Shown one piece after another: positions 11,179 to 22,239 of a DNA stretch of 60,000 bases. The notes below the pieces were generated by a model. That model had not been told where the DNA came from and searched no databases. It saw only the letters and a list, made by a program, of their open reading frames with translations. The stretch's first letter is position 1, and every line of letters starts with the position of its first letter. Source of the stretch: Adiantum capillus-veneris (lineage: Eukaryota > Streptophyta > Polypodiopsida > Polypodiales > Pteridaceae); the NCBI GenBank assembly GCA_014529385.2, contig CM043958.1, positions 76,025,169-76,085,168 on the forward strand. The letters run 5' to 3'. A program made the translations under genes and the position numbers.

Positions 11179-12012
11179 GGTAGGCTCTCCTATTGCAGCA
11201 TAAGCTTTGGCTCCGCTACCTTTTCCTCTGCCTCGTCCTCTATTTACTCTACCTCTTTGATTATTTCATTGTCCTATCTAAGTCTGAGGAGTGGTTCCAG
11301 TAGCAACTCGGGGATTTTGCCCCTCAGGGCATTGACTCCTGTAGTGTCCCATTATATTGCATCCATAGCATCTGATGTTTGGAAAAGTCTGCGCTATAGT
11401 GGCTGCAGTTGACACTGCCCTTCATTGATTTCCTTGGTTATAATTTCCCCTTGCTCTTCCTCTAAAGTTATTGTAGTTGTAATAGCTCCCGGCAGGGGGG
11501 TTTCCTTCAGTTGCAAGTGGTTTAGCTTTTAGAAGATCATCTTGAATAGAGATGGGTCTCATAGCTTCCAAGAGGGTTCTTAAAGGTTTGTTTAGACCCT
11601 GACAGAAACGAGCAATTTGTTGTTCCATGGTCATTGGTGGTGCGTAACTTTGTAAAGACACATATTTGGTGTAGTAATCTTCCAAATTAATCCCTAACTG
11701 TTTGAGGGCAAAGAATTCATTCATTTTAATAGCTTGTTGATCTGGAGGAATATATCTTTCTTTTACTACCTGCTTCATTCTTTCCCAGGAGGGACTAATG
11801 GAAGGGTTATCTCTACAGTATTGTTTCCACCAGAGTTTGGCATCTTCTGTGAGTCGAAACATTCCTAACATTGCCTGATTTTTCGAAGCAGTTCCTGCTC
11901 CTAAGAAATAATCATCCATGGCGTCGAGCCAGGCTTCGGCATCACGTTCTAAGTTGGTTCCTTCTCCCTTGAAAGTTGGGAGTTGAACTTGTTTTAACAG
12001 TAGTTTCTTTTC
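11179..12012 (-). pseudogene. Gag with CCHC zinc knuckle
   Basis: The Retrotrans_gag core is clear: LPTFKGEG, AEAWLDAMDDYF, LTEDAKLWWKQYC, FFALKQLG and FCQGLNKPLRTLLEA. A CCHC knuckle, CYGCNIMGHYRSQC, lies at about 11325-11375. A TGA at 11422-11424 separates the core from the knuckle in the same frame, and further TAG and TGA codons follow before the protease. The core frame has no ATG upstream of 11919, although homology clearly begins earlier. A good splice acceptor (CTCTATACTCCCACCCAG|G) sits at 12013, in phase with the leader frame in the LTR (13740-13901), which would supply the start. Confidence 0.85.
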
Positions 12013-12097
12013 CTGGGTGGGAGTATAGAGGCTTTTTGCATTTCCGTGGGTTTGTAATTAATGAAAATATTTTAGTGATTACACTACTTTTGTTTTG

Positions 12098-12487
12098 TCA
12101 TGCCCTCATGAGCCTGATCCTACCTGGGTATATTACTTTGGCTACGTGATCATATACCCACTGATTTTGTGACACTTCTATCGCATCTATAATAATGGTC
12201 TGATCTGGATCTTCAGTCCCACTGAGAAAGAAAACTTCGATGGTGAAAAGTGTTTCTGTCCACTTGAGTCTTTTCAGATTGAGTGCCAACCCTTTTACTT
12301 GTCCCCCATCAATCAGGAAAATTCCGCCAAACTGTGACCAGCTGATTCCCCATGTAGGAGGAGGGGAAAACATTACATCTAGTAATTGCATGATGCTCTT
12401 GCGAAGTACAAAGTTATTGGAGCTACAAGCAGCCTCGAACATGATGTTGAAAATCACAAACTTTCGGTAAGCTTGGCGGATATTTTC
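12098..12487 (-). CDS. Open frame in the element leader, function unknown
   Basis: 130 open codons lie between the primer-binding site and gag on the element's sense strand. The first ATG in frame is near 12442, and the end is TAA/TGA-type at 12098-12100. The peptide (for example WGISWSQFGGIFLIDGGQ and NQWVYDHVAKVIYPG) looks protein-like but matches no family I know. It is preceded by a TATAG|G acceptor-like site at 12488 and contains a good donor, CCCAG|GTAGGA, at about 12126. It is unusually free of stops compared with gag-pol in the same copy. It could be an accessory exon or chance. Confidence 0.35.
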   Translation of the reverse strand, partial: ENIRQAYRKFVIFNIMFEAACSSNNFVLRKSIMQLLDVMFSPPPTWGISWSQFGGIFLIDGGQVKGLALNLKRLKWTETLFTIEVFFLSGTEDPDQTIIIDAIEVSQNQWVYDHVAKVIYPGRIRLMRA

Positions 12488-12596
12488 CTATATTGATAGG
12501 GAAATTCTCATTTCACAATATACCATAATTAAAAATGCAATATAACTTGTGCCTATTTTTTTCAACTTTTTCCCTCCTAAGGTCAGGACCTTATTA

Positions 12597-12614
12597 AACC
12601 ATGCTCTGATACTA
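12597..12614 (-). other. Primer-binding site, tRNA-iMet type
   Basis: The minus strand reads TAGTATCAGAGCATGGTT two bases after the 5' LTR end. This is the plant initiator Met-tRNA complement with one G-to-A change at its second base. It confirms the element's orientation and the LTR edge at 12617. Confidence 0.9.
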
Positions 12615-13739
12615 CTTGTAAGGTCCCCACCCCGCCGACACCAAAAACGGGATGGGACCATTGACAGGTCTCTAGACCCACTAAAGTCAAAGTCCTTAAA
12701 CAAGAAAAATTCCAGTGAATTCACCCTTACCATTGACAATGGTTTAGGTTTATAGCCCTAGAAAGAGACCTAGTCCTGTCTCTCAGTGAAAATGGGACTA
12801 AAAAAAAAACAAAATATTCTGGCCCTATAACTTCGTCATTTAGATTATGGTTTCCTTAGCCAACTCTTTTTTTCCCCTAACGTATGTGAGGCCATAGCCG
12901 TTGGTGGATTCCTCTTCCAAATGAAGAAGTTTCTAAACGTTTTAGTGCGCGGGAATGGATAGTTACCTGACTAATCACGTCCACTTGTCCATGATTGACA
13001 ACCTTAGTCAATCCCCACTTACCACCCTGCACTCACACATGATTTCTGTGTGTTTTAGTTACTACCACATTATTTTCACAATTAAACAATGATTCCTTTT
13101 AACTTTCACAACTGAATTTCATTAAGACAACCTTTGAAAACAGTATTGAAGACATTCTTTCAGCAAACAAACATCTTTAGACTTAAGACAAGGTATTGTC
13201 ATTCTGAAGTATCTATGAACAGTATTGGCTTATCTCAAGATCACCTATACAGGGGTGAAAAAAACGGCACCCATTCCTTACTTATAAAAACCGGGGTGGA
13301 AAAATCCATCACCCAAAGTCCGGACGCCCATTGCCCGCCAACCGGTTGCCCATACAACCGGGCGGTTCCTCTAGGATAAAATTGAAATCTTAAGTAATAT
13401 CCATAAACACAAACAAGCACGGGGTAAATACTCCACACACGCTGAGGAAACCGACTCATCCATGGTGGTATCTCCATCATTACTCATTACCTGGAGTAAA
13501 ATATTTCCAAGGAATCAAAGGTGTCTTGAGACTAGCTGTCTTAAGGATGGTCAAACATTTCTTTCCTAGGTCTATCTGTCATAACCCAATCATTTCTTTC
13601 CTATTTACAATCATTGCTTGTTGGTTTCGTGCAAGTTACCTTCTGTTGATAGCTAGTTTATCCTTCCTAACCTTACGTATGCAATGCTAATTTAAAAATG
13701 AGCTTTAAAAGATTTTAAGTCAACAAAATAGAAATCCAC

Positions 13740-13901
13740 CTGGGATTGCTCGTCGATGTGCTGTTGGGCGAGAGCTCGTAGACTTTCCTCCGTCGGCCTA
13801 TGGCTAGGCCCAGCCTCATGGTCATTAGTGGCTTTATTTCTTTTGTTGCTAACATCCTCTTCCTCAGTAAGAGGATTTCCCCTGGTTCTCTTTGGAGCCA
13901 T
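13740..13901 (-). CDS. LTR-resident leader exon, probable gag first exon
   Basis: 54 codons from ATG 13901, starting MAPKRTRGNPLTEEEDV, acidic then basic, with EAGPSHRPTEESLRAL and ending DEQSQ. The exon ends at CAATCCCAG|GTGGAT, a good plant donor, in phase 0. The gag acceptor at 12013 is also phase 0, so splicing would remove 1727 nt (the rest of the LTR, the primer site and the leader) and give gag a start codon. A TATA-like box lies about 150 nt upstream, making this the first ATG-initiated frame on the transcript. The same 54-codon frame is present in the two other LTRs. It would act in the cytoplasmic Gag shell; the APKRTR stretch could also be a nuclear signal. Confidence 0.6.
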
Positions 13902-14012
13902 GTCGGCAGCTGTTTAATTTAATCATTAGAGATAGTGGCTTTATTTCTTTTGTTGCTAACATCCTCTTCCTCGGTAAGAGGATTTCCCCTGGTTCTCTTT
14001 GGAGCCATGTCG
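13826..14012. repeat. Internal duplication in the 5' LTR
   Basis: About 80 bp starting TAGTGGCTTTATTTC occurs at 13826 and again at 13933, an offset of 107 bp. It duplicates the first part of the leader exon, including its ATG. The duplicate replaces LTR sequence present at 7183-7250 in the 3' LTR. Confidence 0.8.
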
Positions 14013-14051
14013 GTCAAGGCTCCGAGTCTAAATTTTTTTGAAGGAAAGGGG

Positions 14052-14063
14052 GTATTTTTATAG
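14052..14063 (-). promoter_or_regulatory. TATA-like box of the 5' LTR
   Basis: CTATAAAAATAC on the minus strand. It aligns with a stronger CTATAAATAG in the nested LTR and a degraded version in the 3' LTR. It lies about 150 nt upstream of the leader-exon ATG. Confidence 0.55.
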
Positions 14064-15235
14064 TTTTTCTGGGCCCCGGGCTTCAAGGTGGCACCAACTG
14101 CTACTATTTCAGTCCCTGGCAGGTTCCCCCCAGCTCCACACTATGTAATGTCCCCAACCCCGACTACACCGAGATCGGGATGGGATCCTTGACAGGTCTC
14201 TAGGCCTTATAAAAATCAGAGTCTCTAAACAAGAAAAATCCAAGGAATAGACCTTTACCATTGACAATGGCTTAGAAGCAGACCTAGTCCTGTCTCGCAG
14301 CGGAAACGGGACAATATATTCAAACGGCCTACAAAAAAAATTCTTATTCCGGCCCTATAACTTCATCATTCAGATTATGGTTTCCTTAGCCAACGCTTTT
14401 TTCCCCCTAACATATGTGAGGGCACAGCCATTGGTGGATTTCTCTTCCAAGTGAGAAGTTTCTAAAACGTTTTAGTGCGCGGGAATGGATAGTTACCTGA
14501 CTAATCAGGTCCACCCTTCTATGATTGACAACCTTAGTCAATCCCCACTTACCACCCCGCACTCACACAAGATTTATTTATCTTATTATTACATTGTTTT
14601 AATCTTTAAAATAATGGTCTCTTTTAACGTTCCATCACAGTAATTCCTTGAAGACAGCATTGAAAGCATTCTTTTAGAAAACAGACATCTTTAAACTTAA
14701 GACAGGGTACTGTCAATCAAAACATTATCCATAATAACCATGACCAGTACTCGTCTTGTCTCCCACCTAAGGGTGAAAAAACGGCACCCATTCCTTATTC
14801 AAATCCGGAGTGGATAAACCCCCACCCAAGGTTCCGGGTGCCCATACACCAAACCAGTTGCCCATACAACCGAGCGGCTCCCCTAGGATAAAAACGGTAT
14901 CCTAACTTATGTAGAAACATCAAGACATGACACGGAGTAGAAACTCTTCGTTCATGGGGGTAACCGACTTAACAGTGGCTAGAAAGCCAATCATTATCAT
15001 CAATTTATATCAAGGAGTCGGAGGTGTCTTGAGACAAGCTGTCTTAAGGATGATCAAACATATCTTTCCTAATTCAACCAATTTTAACCCAAAAAATTCT
15101 TTCCTATATTATAAACAAATGCAGATTGGAAGTTACCTTCCGTTTTCAGCCAGATTATCCTTCTTACGTATGCAATGCTAACTTATAAAATAACTTAAAC
15201 TAATTAAAGACTTAATTGAACAATGGGACACCCAC

Positions 15236-15397
15236 CTGGGATTGATTGGCCATCTGCTGCTGCGCTGGCGCCTGAAGACTCTCCTCCGTAGGCCTACTAC
15301 TGGGCCCGGCTTCGTCATCGTGCGACGCTCTAGTTTATTTTGGAGCTACTTCCTCATCATCAGATGTAGGATTTGCTCGGGTTCTTTTTGGTGCCAT
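15236..15397 (-). pseudogene. LTR-resident leader frame (nested LTR copy)
   Basis: 54 codons from ATG 15397, starting MAPKRTRANPTSDDEEVAPK and later EAGPSSRPTEESLQAPAQQ, ending NQSQ at CAATCCCAG|GTGGGT. One in-frame TAA follows the twentieth codon. It has the same length as the 5' LTR copy with many substitutions and no indel, which suggests selection on the peptide before decay. Confidence 0.6.
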
Positions 15398-15419
15398 AAC
15401 TTCTTATCCTTATAAAAAA

Positions 15420-18400
15420 GACGTCTAATCATTAGGTAAATAATTCAAATTCTAAACTTAACCTTTGTATTCAACCGTAACCCATCCAAGGTTAAATTTA
15501 TAGTCTTAATTGATAAATTCTTGACGTAGTAATTTCTTATTTGTCTATATAAGTAGGATAACTTCTTCCACCACTTCCCTAAGGGTTTTCTAAGCTCTCC
15601 TAAATTTCTTATAATTTTCTATATCTTTTTCCTAATTTTCCTATCAACTTTTAAGCTAATAATCTACTTATTTTGGGCTCAATATTTATTGTATTTAATT
15701 TCTCTTGAATATTTCATTTCCTCAACTTGATATCATAGGTTTACACTTACTATAATTTTCCTAAAAACTTTTGAACACAAAGTCTATTTATTTTAATTAA
15801 TCATTCGCTAAAAATAGGACTTTTGGTCAATTATAATTTTTGAACCTCATTAATTAACTATGGTATAACTACCACATATAGATAAGGATATTTTTGACCT
15901 TTGGTAATTATCTCATTATTTTATAACTTGATTATATAATTTCCATCTTTAATTTTCAGCTAAATTTAGGATAATTTGACTTAAATAAATACTTATACTA
16001 CTTTTTTAACCTTGACATATTTATTACGGCCTCTTTATTATGTAAAATAACTGTGATAAATAGAATGTAAACATATAGCATGATTTACTAGTTTCCCCCT
16101 TGAAATTTCCATCAAAATTAGTATATTTGGATTTAGATAAATATCTATACTACTTTTCTAACCTTGGAATAATTATCACGGCCTCTTTACCCTGTAATAA
16201 ATCTCGGATAAATAGCATGTAATTATAGCACACGATTTACTAATTTCCCTCTTTAGTTTTTAGCTAAAACTAGTGTAATTTGACTTAGATAAAAATCTAT
16301 ACTACGTTTCTAACCTTGGAATAATTATCACGGCCTCTTTACCCTATAATATAGCTCTGATAAATAGCATGTAATCATATAGAATGATTTACTAATTCGC
16401 CTCTTTAATTTTTAGCTAAAAATGGTGTAATTTGACCTAGATAAATATCTTTACTACTTTTCTAACCTTGGCATAACACTTGAACATTAATCACGAACTC
16501 TTTACCACTCCATAATAAAGATCCAATAAATTGGTAATTATTGCATGATAAAACTAATTTCCTTCTTTTAATTTACCCTATAAGCATAATTCCACTAATA
16601 TAATTAGTTATAATATTAGTTAAAAATCCATTAAGAATATCATCGGGCCTTTGAAAACCTCATCATAAAGCATTGAAAAATATATCACAACATTTAAAAT
16701 CACATTTTAATTTAATCCTATTTAAATTGCTCAAAAAGCAGGGTAATTCTGCTTAATTAATTAGCTAGATTGATTATCTGACTTCTTCTAAATAATTACG
16801 AGTTTTTTAATATCTATTAAAATACATAATATAAAAATTACAATCCAATTAATTAAAATCCATATTTAATTAACTCCATAAAATAAAGTCATTTACCTAA
16901 TAATTAAATATAATTATTAATATAGCTTAACTTAAACAAAATTTATCACAGGTTCCTTAACACCTAATTAACCACTTATAAATATATCATCATTGCAATT
17001 GAAATCAATTTACTAATTTCCCCTATTTAAAAATTCTCAAAAATAGTAATAATCTGCTCTAATTAATTAGCTAATTTGATTATCTTCTCTTAATTAATTA
17101 TCACGGGTTTTTTAACACCTAATTAATCCACTAATATAAATATTCACATCATTGAAATCAATTTACTAATTTCCCCTATTTAAATTTCTAAAAAATCAGA
17201 AAAATTTTGCCAAATTAATTAAGCTATTGATTATCTGAGCTTATCCTTATTTTCATGGATTTCTTAACACCTATTTAAACCACTGATAAATATATCACAT
17301 TAATTGAAATCGAAACTAATTTTCTAAAATTATTAAATTTGCTCAAAAAATAGATAATTCTACCTAATTAGTTAGATTAAATATCTGAGATAAATTGAAT
17401 ATCAATGCTTTTCCTAATTAACACGGGTTCCTTAACACCTAATTAACCATTGATAAATATATCACATCAATTGAAATCAATTTACTAATTTCCCCTATTT
17501 AAATTTCTCAAAAAACAGAGTAATTCTGCCTAATTAATTAGCTAGATTGATTATCTGAGCTTCTACTAAATATCACAGGTTCATTAACACCCAATTAACC
17601 ACTGATAAATATATCATATCACGGGTTTCTTAACACCTAATTAACCACTGATAACTATATGACATCAATTGAAATCAATTTACTAATTTTCCCTATTTAA
17701 ATTGCTCAAAAAACAGAGTAATTCTACCTAATTAATTAGTTAGATTGATTATCTGAGTTTCTCCTAATTATCACAGGTTCCTTAACACCTAAATAACCAC
17801 TGATAAATATATCACATCAATTGAAATCAATTTACTCATTTTCCCTATTTAAATTGCTCAAAAAACAGAGTAATTCTGCCTAATTAATTAGCTAGATTGA
17901 TTATCTAAGCTTCTACCAAATATCGCGCGTTCCGTAACACCCAATTAGCCACTGACAAATATATCATAGCAATTGAAATCAATTTACTAATTTTCCCTAT
18001 TTAAATAGCTCAAAAAATAGAGTAATTCTGACTAATTAATTACCTAGATTGATTATCTGAGCTTCTCCTAATTATCACAGGTTTCTTAACATCTAATTAA
18101 CCACTGATAAATATATCACATCAATTGAAATCAATTTAATAATTTTCCCTATTTAAATTGCTCAAAAAATAGAGTAATCCTGCCTTATTAATTAGGAAAA
18201 TTACTCAAAAAATTATAGGATAATTTTCCTAGTTTAATGATTGTCTAATGCAACTGTGATAATTACTTCAATTTAATCTAATCTTAATTAATATATTTAC
18301 CATTAATTCATGGTTAATTTGACTAATTTCAACCCTATTATGATAGAATAATTAATTAGCTTAGTATTACTAAGCTTAATTATAATAATCAATAGAGATT

Positions 18401-18520
18401 AATTAATTAAGAGAGGTTTGAGGAGCATACTTAAGCTTAATCTTTGATTTATTAGCAATTTATCTTAATCTAACCTTGCTAATTAAGAAGGATTAGGTTA
18501 ATTACCGTTAGGGTTAATCA
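15420..18520. repeat. AT-rich tandem repeats of about 150 bp inside an LTR
   Basis: Two related sub-blocks. Around 15990-16560 the unit carries TTTCTAACCTTGGAATAATTAT and CACGGCCTCTTTACC, with starts about 150 bp apart. Around 16980-18200 the unit carries AATTGAAATCAATTTACTAA, TTTCCCTATTTAAATT, GAGTAATTCTGCC and CACAGGTTCCTTAACACC, with starts near 17665, 17817, 17970 and 18121. It lies between the TATA box/leader side (18530-18630) and the leader frame (15397) of the nested LTR. No coding content. Confidence 0.8.
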
Positions 18521-18620
18521 ATTAGAGATTAAACTCTAATGATTTCTGCGTAGTGTTCTCTCTAGATGAGAGAGAGAGTAGCAAGGCTCCGCGTCTGTGT
18601 AAAATGTGAAGCTAGGGGTC

Positions 18621-18630
18621 CTATTTATAG
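18621..18630 (-). promoter_or_regulatory. TATA box of the nested LTR
   Basis: CTATAAATAG on the minus strand, a near-perfect plant TATA box, in the LTR region collinear with 14052-14063. Transcription would run toward lower coordinates through the AT-rich repeats. Confidence 0.6.
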
Positions 18631-19126
18631 TTTTCTGGCATTCTTAAGCTCTCACAGGCTTAAAAAAGCAGTTGCTTGCAATTCAAGCAGCCCCCTACGG
18701 ATCAAAAAACGACCCCTGCTGCTAAATGAGTCCCTGGCAGGTCAGTGATGACCCTCCCATTACCTGCCAGCTTTTAAAATATCAATTATGCTATATTTTG
18801 ACCTATTTTTGCTTAATTGGTAAATATCTTGTAAATATCTAGGAGGACTTTAATAAAGTCTATGCTTAAATGATTACTGCAACCCTTCAATTTTACCTAT
18901 TTTACTCAATTCACAGTGTAAACTTCCAGGGGTCATAACTATGCCAGTTTTTATCGGAATTCAATTCTGAAAATTTCTAGCTCGGGGTTTGCTGTGCTTA
19001 AGATTCCAAAAATACCAATATTTGCCATGGTCGGACAATTCTACATTGCTTTTTCAATAATCATATCAGTTTGATTAAGCTTTATACAAGCTTTAAGGTT
19101 TCAGAAACTGGAAACCTTACACACTG

Positions 19127-19454
19127 CCCCTTGATTTTACTGATTTCTAATGATGAAAATTGGAATAGCAGTTAAATCTAGAACCTTAGGATAAGAAAGT
19201 ATTTGTTAGTAATAATTACTGAAACCATTTAGTTTTTATTAGCTAATTGAATTCCTAGTGAAACCTTTCGGGGCCCGTAACTTTTCTAGTTTTTATCGGA
19301 TTGTGATTCTGAAAATTACTAACCATAGTAAAGCTCTACTTATGATTCAAAAAATACCAATATCAGCCATGATTGAATCATTCAACAGTGGTTTTCAATT
19401 TAATCTTATAAACTTTGTACAATTTTTAAGGTTTCTGAAACTGGAAACCTTACA
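19127..19454 (-). repeat. 5' LTR of the chromovirus, U3-side part
   Basis: Resumes the 5' LTR after the nested insertion and ends GGAAACCTTACA, directly followed by the ACTAC target duplication. Compared with 7430-7773 it lacks about 20-25 bp after CTGCCCC. Confidence 0.9.
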
Positions 19455-19459
19455 ACTAC

Positions 19460-21059
19460 CAATCTATTCAAAACATTTTCTCGTTCTCTCTTTCTAATTA
19501 CCTTTTTGCCTTGTCTTTTCATTATTTTTCTATCAAAAATCTTTTTTATTCTAATGATTTCCTCCACAATGAAGAGGTTCTTGTCTATGTTTGTGGCTTG
19601 TATCCTAAGTTTTGTAGATCTTTTACTAACTTTGGCATACATGTGTGTACTTCAAACTTAGAAATCATATCTAATACACAGGTGAGGAGCCTACTAGGTA
19701 AGGGCTTAAATCATATCCCTCCATATCCGCTATATCCTCAACTAGCCTTCTTGGCTTTACTAAAATGCCTGGCCGACTTGGCCTTAAAACTCCCACTAGA
19801 GGTTGATGTTCACTTGCTACTTACATCTACACTTAAAGAAATCTTCTGAAAAAGATCAATCTTTTACCACATGAATGGTTAAGTATTGATACTACCTGGC
19901 TGACTCCCAATATTAAAAAATCCATCTCTAATATTAAAGAGAGATGGTTCATGTTGGTTTAGATAAAGCGTCTAACTATGCTTCCTTTCCACTCACGTAT
20001 GCCTCTCTGCAAGCAATCTCGACGATCTTCCATACTTGCCAGCCGATATGGAGAGGTATGTCTTGATGCTTACTACCCGTGTGCATCTTTCAACATAGGA
20101 ATCTAATACATACACAGCCACACCTTCGTGCATGTGTGCGTGCACACACACACACACACATTTAAACATGATATTTGTTTTTACTCTTAGTAGATGAATG
20201 CTTTCTGTCTTATTCCAAATTCGTGCTCAGAATCCCTATCATGTATTTTCATTATGAGTACCATTGACAACGATTTGCAACCCATGCCCATTTCCATTCC
20301 ATGGACCTGACTCAGACTCATTATGCATGTTCTACTTGACCAACCCATTCCAAACGAAGGGTTGGTGCTCTTGGGCACCAAACTTGGTCAAGTACACATA
20401 TATATGTTTAGTGATGTATCAACTATACATGGATAAGGTACCAATTACCGGATCCCTGAGCAATCAATGTAGCTTATGAAAATTCACATGAGTGGTCGGT
20501 CGAAGCTAACATTCTTGCTAACATTGCAACAAACCCTTCCATACAGGACTCTAGTTTATGGAGTGGTAACCCTCTATAGAATCCTATGTAACCCTCTACG
20601 GAGTAGTAACACTCCATAGAATCCGCTTACTCGCCAACTTTGTCTCTTCGTTTGTATGTAGGTATAGCACACATTAAAGTCTTAGGCACCCTGAAGGTAA
20701 TAAATTGATTCACACTCACTCAAACACACACACACACATGCTACCACTTTTGACTATGTTCTCTTGCTACAATTGAAATATGATCTCTTACTATCCTTTT
20801 GTCATCACTCAGGGTGTTGAAATCAAGCGTGAACACTTTCTATACATCCCATAGGGGGCACCCACACATGGCATGGGCTTGCACAATGTAGTAACACATG
20901 GACATGCATGTGAAGAACACAACTCTCTTTAAAAATGGGTAGCCTACACATACTATTGGTAGCTAGCCTCTTTAATTTCCTTCACATGCACCATAAAGAT
21001 AAGTCACGATTTTTGTTGAGTATCAAACTCCATAAAATGCTCGTTCCTTCAGTTTCTTT

Positions 21060-21062
<3 letters not shown>
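19460..21062. other. Unassigned intergenic DNA
   Basis: No gene recognised. Small items: a CA run near 20145-20160; a hairpin with ACCAACCC/GGGTTGGT arms at about 20340-20367; and three imperfect copies of a CTCTA(C/T)GGAGT-type motif at 20550-20630. Confidence 0.4.

Positions 21063-21128
<66 letters not shown>
21063..21128. repeat. Compound (CT)n(CA)n microsatellite
   Basis: An uninterrupted CT run passes directly into a CA run. Confidence 0.97.
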
Positions 21129-21131
<3 letters not shown>

Positions 21132-21304
21132 TACACATGCATACCCTCTTGCGCTAGTTAGAAAAACCTTTACAAAACATCTAATCTAAGGTGCAAAAGT
21201 AAAAGGATAAGCCTAAAAGTGAAGTGAAGAGACAAGATTGTAGAAATTAAAGGCCTTTTGACAATGAACAGTCAAAAGAATCTTTTTCTTTTTCCTCCAT
21301 CGGA

Positions 21305-22060
21305 ATTTCTTCTTTACTTAGGGTAAATGTATAAGTTAAAATGTGCCTCACAGACAAAAGGTAAATTTGAGGAGGATTTTGCTCTTCAATGAAAATTGGA
21401 CTTTTGGAGATGTATTTGAGATTTTTTTCCAAGGGCCATTTTTAAAGACCAATACAATATAATTTTGTAGTTTTAAATTTTAAAATTTCAAAAAATCACT
21501 CTAAAGAGGCACTCCTATATTCTTTCTTAAAGTTCTCAAAAATTTGACATCTCCACGTGTCGCAAGCAAACATGTTGTCCCTTCCTCTCCCCCACCAAGT
21601 CGTGATTGTTGCGATCAATGTGTGTAATCTACTTGCACAAGAGAGACACTAAGGAAAACTTGAAGATTGATTATATTTCTATAAATGTATCAGTTTAAAT
21701 GTGCCTCATAGAAAAAATTTAAATTTGAGGGGGATTTTTCTCTTCATTGCAAATTTGACTTTTGAATATATATTTGGATTTTTCTTTTCAAGGGGTTTTT
21801 TCCAAGAATCAAGACCAATATCGATTTTGTTTTAAGAAGTTGTGTAATTTTATATTTTAAAATATTAAGAAATTACTCTAAAGAGGCACTCCTACACTCT
21901 TTCTTAAAGTTCCCAAAAAATTGACACCTCCACGTGTCGCGAGCAAACGTGTTGTCCCCTCCTCTCTCCCACCACTCATTGATTGTTGTGATTAGTGTGT
22001 GTACACACACATGCCCAAGAGAGACACTAAGGAAAACTTGAAGGTTGAGTATGTTTCACG
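21305..22060. repeat. Two tandem copies of a 377-bp repeat family
   Basis: Matching landmarks are 377 bp apart: ACTCTAAAGAGGCACTCCTA (near 21501 and 21878), CTCCACGTGTCGC (near 21551 and 21928) and AGAGAGACACTAAGGAAAAC (near 21640 and 22017). Each copy holds a CACGTG box. Related copies lie at 25330-25720 and 27790-28060. Confidence 0.85.
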
Positions 22061-22239
22061 AATAGTGGGGGGCTCAGTTGCTTATGGCAAAGCTAAGCCA
22101 TCGACATGCCAGATCCAAATATAACTCAAGTTTGTCACACACACATAGAATCGATAAAGAGAGGGAAGTTTGTTGACATTCGCTTGTGTGAATCATCTTC
22201 TAAGTTCATGGCTAGGTTGATTCCAACACATGGCCTATG

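Larger units (their letters stand above)
12617..14143 (-). repeat. 5' LTR of the chromovirus, U5-side part
   Basis: Collinear with 5890-7430 of the 3' LTR. It is interrupted at 14143/14144 by the nested solo LTR and resumes at 19127. It holds a 107-bp-offset internal duplication at 13826-14012, the leader exon at 13740-13901 and a TATA-like box at 14052-14063. Confidence 0.92.
14139..19126 (-). mobile_element. Nested solo LTR inserted in the 5' LTR
   Basis: The LTR spans 14144-19121 (TGTAATG...CCTTACA, 4978 bp). It is flanked by CACTA (14139-14143) and CACTG (19122-19126), a 5-bp target duplication with one change; removing it restores collinearity with the 3' LTR. The ends are related to the host element's LTRs (the shared tract around TTTCAGAAACTGGAAACCTTACA and the whole 5' third), so this is a related subfamily. 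No primer site, gag or pol is seen inside, so it is a solo LTR left by recombination. It is much longer than its relatives because of AT-rich repeats at 15420-18520. Confidence 0.85.
5885..19459 (-). mobile_element. Complete, decayed Ty3/gypsy chromovirus with target duplications
   Basis: A 5-bp direct repeat ACTAC lies at 5885-5889 and 19455-19459 and brackets two LTRs that start TGTAAGG and end CCTTACA. Between them, on the minus strand and in order, are an iMet primer-binding site, gag with a zinc knuckle, protease, reverse transcriptase, RNase H, integrase and a C-terminal chromodomain, then a purine-rich tract. That order and the chromodomain place it in the chromovirus branch of Ty3/gypsy (Metaviridae). 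Gag and pol share one frame apart from decay frameshifts. Subtracting the nested 4978-bp insertion and its 5-bp duplication leaves about 8.6 kb. The LTRs differ at roughly one base in sixteen over their first 110 bp, so the insertion is old. Multiple stops, frameshifts and lost catalytic residues make it non-autonomous. Confidence 0.93.

Noticed and set aside
14144-19121. Nested element as a complete retrotransposon
   Set aside because: No primer-binding site, gag, pol or second LTR boundary inside; both ends belong to one LTR with one target duplication.
20340-20367. Hairpin as a microRNA precursor or terminator
   Set aside because: The stem is only 8 bp, too short for either call.
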